NCBI GenBank assembly: GCA_937959375.1
Contig: CALGLS010000260.1
Span: forward strand, 1-15,776
Source of the DNA: an uncultured Saprospiraceae bacterium
GTDB taxonomy: Bacteria > Bacteroidota > Bacteroidia > Chitinophagales > Saprospiraceae
Reading direction: 5' to 3'
DNA length: 15,776 bases
Position 1 is the stretch's first letter. Every line of letters begins with the position of its first letter. Below, piece after piece: positions 15,561 to 15,776 of this stretch. The translations under genes were made by a program, and so were the position numbers. The notes below the pieces were generated by a model. It did no database searches. It saw only the letters and a program-made list of their open reading frames with translations, and had not been told where the DNA came from.

Positions 15561-15776
15561 ATGAAAACAAATTACAAGCCTTTTGCCCGAAAATTCAGGC
15601 AATTCAAAAATCAGGCAAAACAAATTAAACGACTTCATAGCGACGGCTCTTTTGCTTCTTTAAGTGAAAGCAAACAACGTGAAATGTTTGGTCGATTAAA
15701 AAAACTATACGCTCAGTTACGTGGACGTCTACAACATTGGCGACTAAAAAAGACATTAGCTGGACTCAGCTTTTTA
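15561..15776 (+). CDS. N-terminus of a probable exported protein, 3'-truncated by window edge
   Basis: An open frame from ATG 15561 to the last base, 72 residues visible. Residues 1-64 are highly basic (19 Lys/Arg) with helix-friendly spacing (FGRLKKLYAQLRGRLQHWRL). The hydrophobic LAGLSFL at 66-72 looks like the beginning of a signal-peptide core. An n-region this long, ending KKTLAG, resembles the starts of very large repeat-rich surface proteins in Saprospiria that I recall, but no functional domain is visible. Codon use is like that of the upstream TIGR03032 gene, which lies 77 nt away and is probably co-transcribed. The small GCGT/ACGC hairpin in the spacer has no U-tract. Confidence 0.75.
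   Translation, partial: MKTNYKPFARKFRQFKNQAKQIKRLHSDGSFASLSESKQREMFGRLKKLYAQLRGRLQHWRLKKTLAGLSFL

Overview
The window looks like a chromosome segment of a Bacteroidota bacterium, most likely from the Saprospiria (Lewinella-like relatives). This is inferred from gene content: two TonB-dependent receptors with carboxypeptidase-like N-terminal extensions, a DUF4249 lipoprotein, a giant HYR-like/SprB-repeat protein with a type IX secretion (T9SS) C-terminal signal, a WG-repeat protein and a TIGR03032/DUF4915 protein. The DNA is moderately AT-rich, spacers are long, and promoter-like sites fit the Bacteroidota TAnnTTTG form. No tRNA, rRNA, transposase, integrase or CRISPR array was found.

Layout. 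Positions 1-2184 (+) hold the 3' part of a TonB-dependent receptor. It converges on a minus-strand pair, a complete TonB-dependent receptor (5884-3485) followed by a DUF4249 lipoprotein (3319-2417), which looks like an outer-membrane uptake unit. Upstream on the minus strand are a Kbp/YgaU-like BON-LysM protein (6866-6402) and a 1702-residue T9SS-exported protein (12394-7286) with a very good intrinsic terminator. Divergent from it on the plus strand are a secreted WG-repeat protein (12858-14276), a TIGR03032 protein (about 14416-15483) and the start of another, probably exported, protein that runs off the window (15561 onward).

How the genes work together. Most products belong to the cell envelope or are exported: nutrient uptake (receptor plus lipoprotein), large surface or secreted repeat proteins, and one cytoplasmic ion-homeostasis protein. 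Nothing forms an obvious metabolic pathway.

The most unusual signal is in the spacers. Five of them carry imperfect palindromes with different sequences but one design. The 5' arm is purine-rich and built from near-tandem 9-nt units (elements at 2206, 3379 and 7024) or 7-nt units (elements at 5935 and 14281). The 3' arm is its approximate reverse complement, and a core of about 20-100 nt separates them. A sixth spacer element (6311-6400) is a modular array of perfect hairpins and a 14-bp direct repeat. Together they suggest an under-described family of structured intergenic elements.
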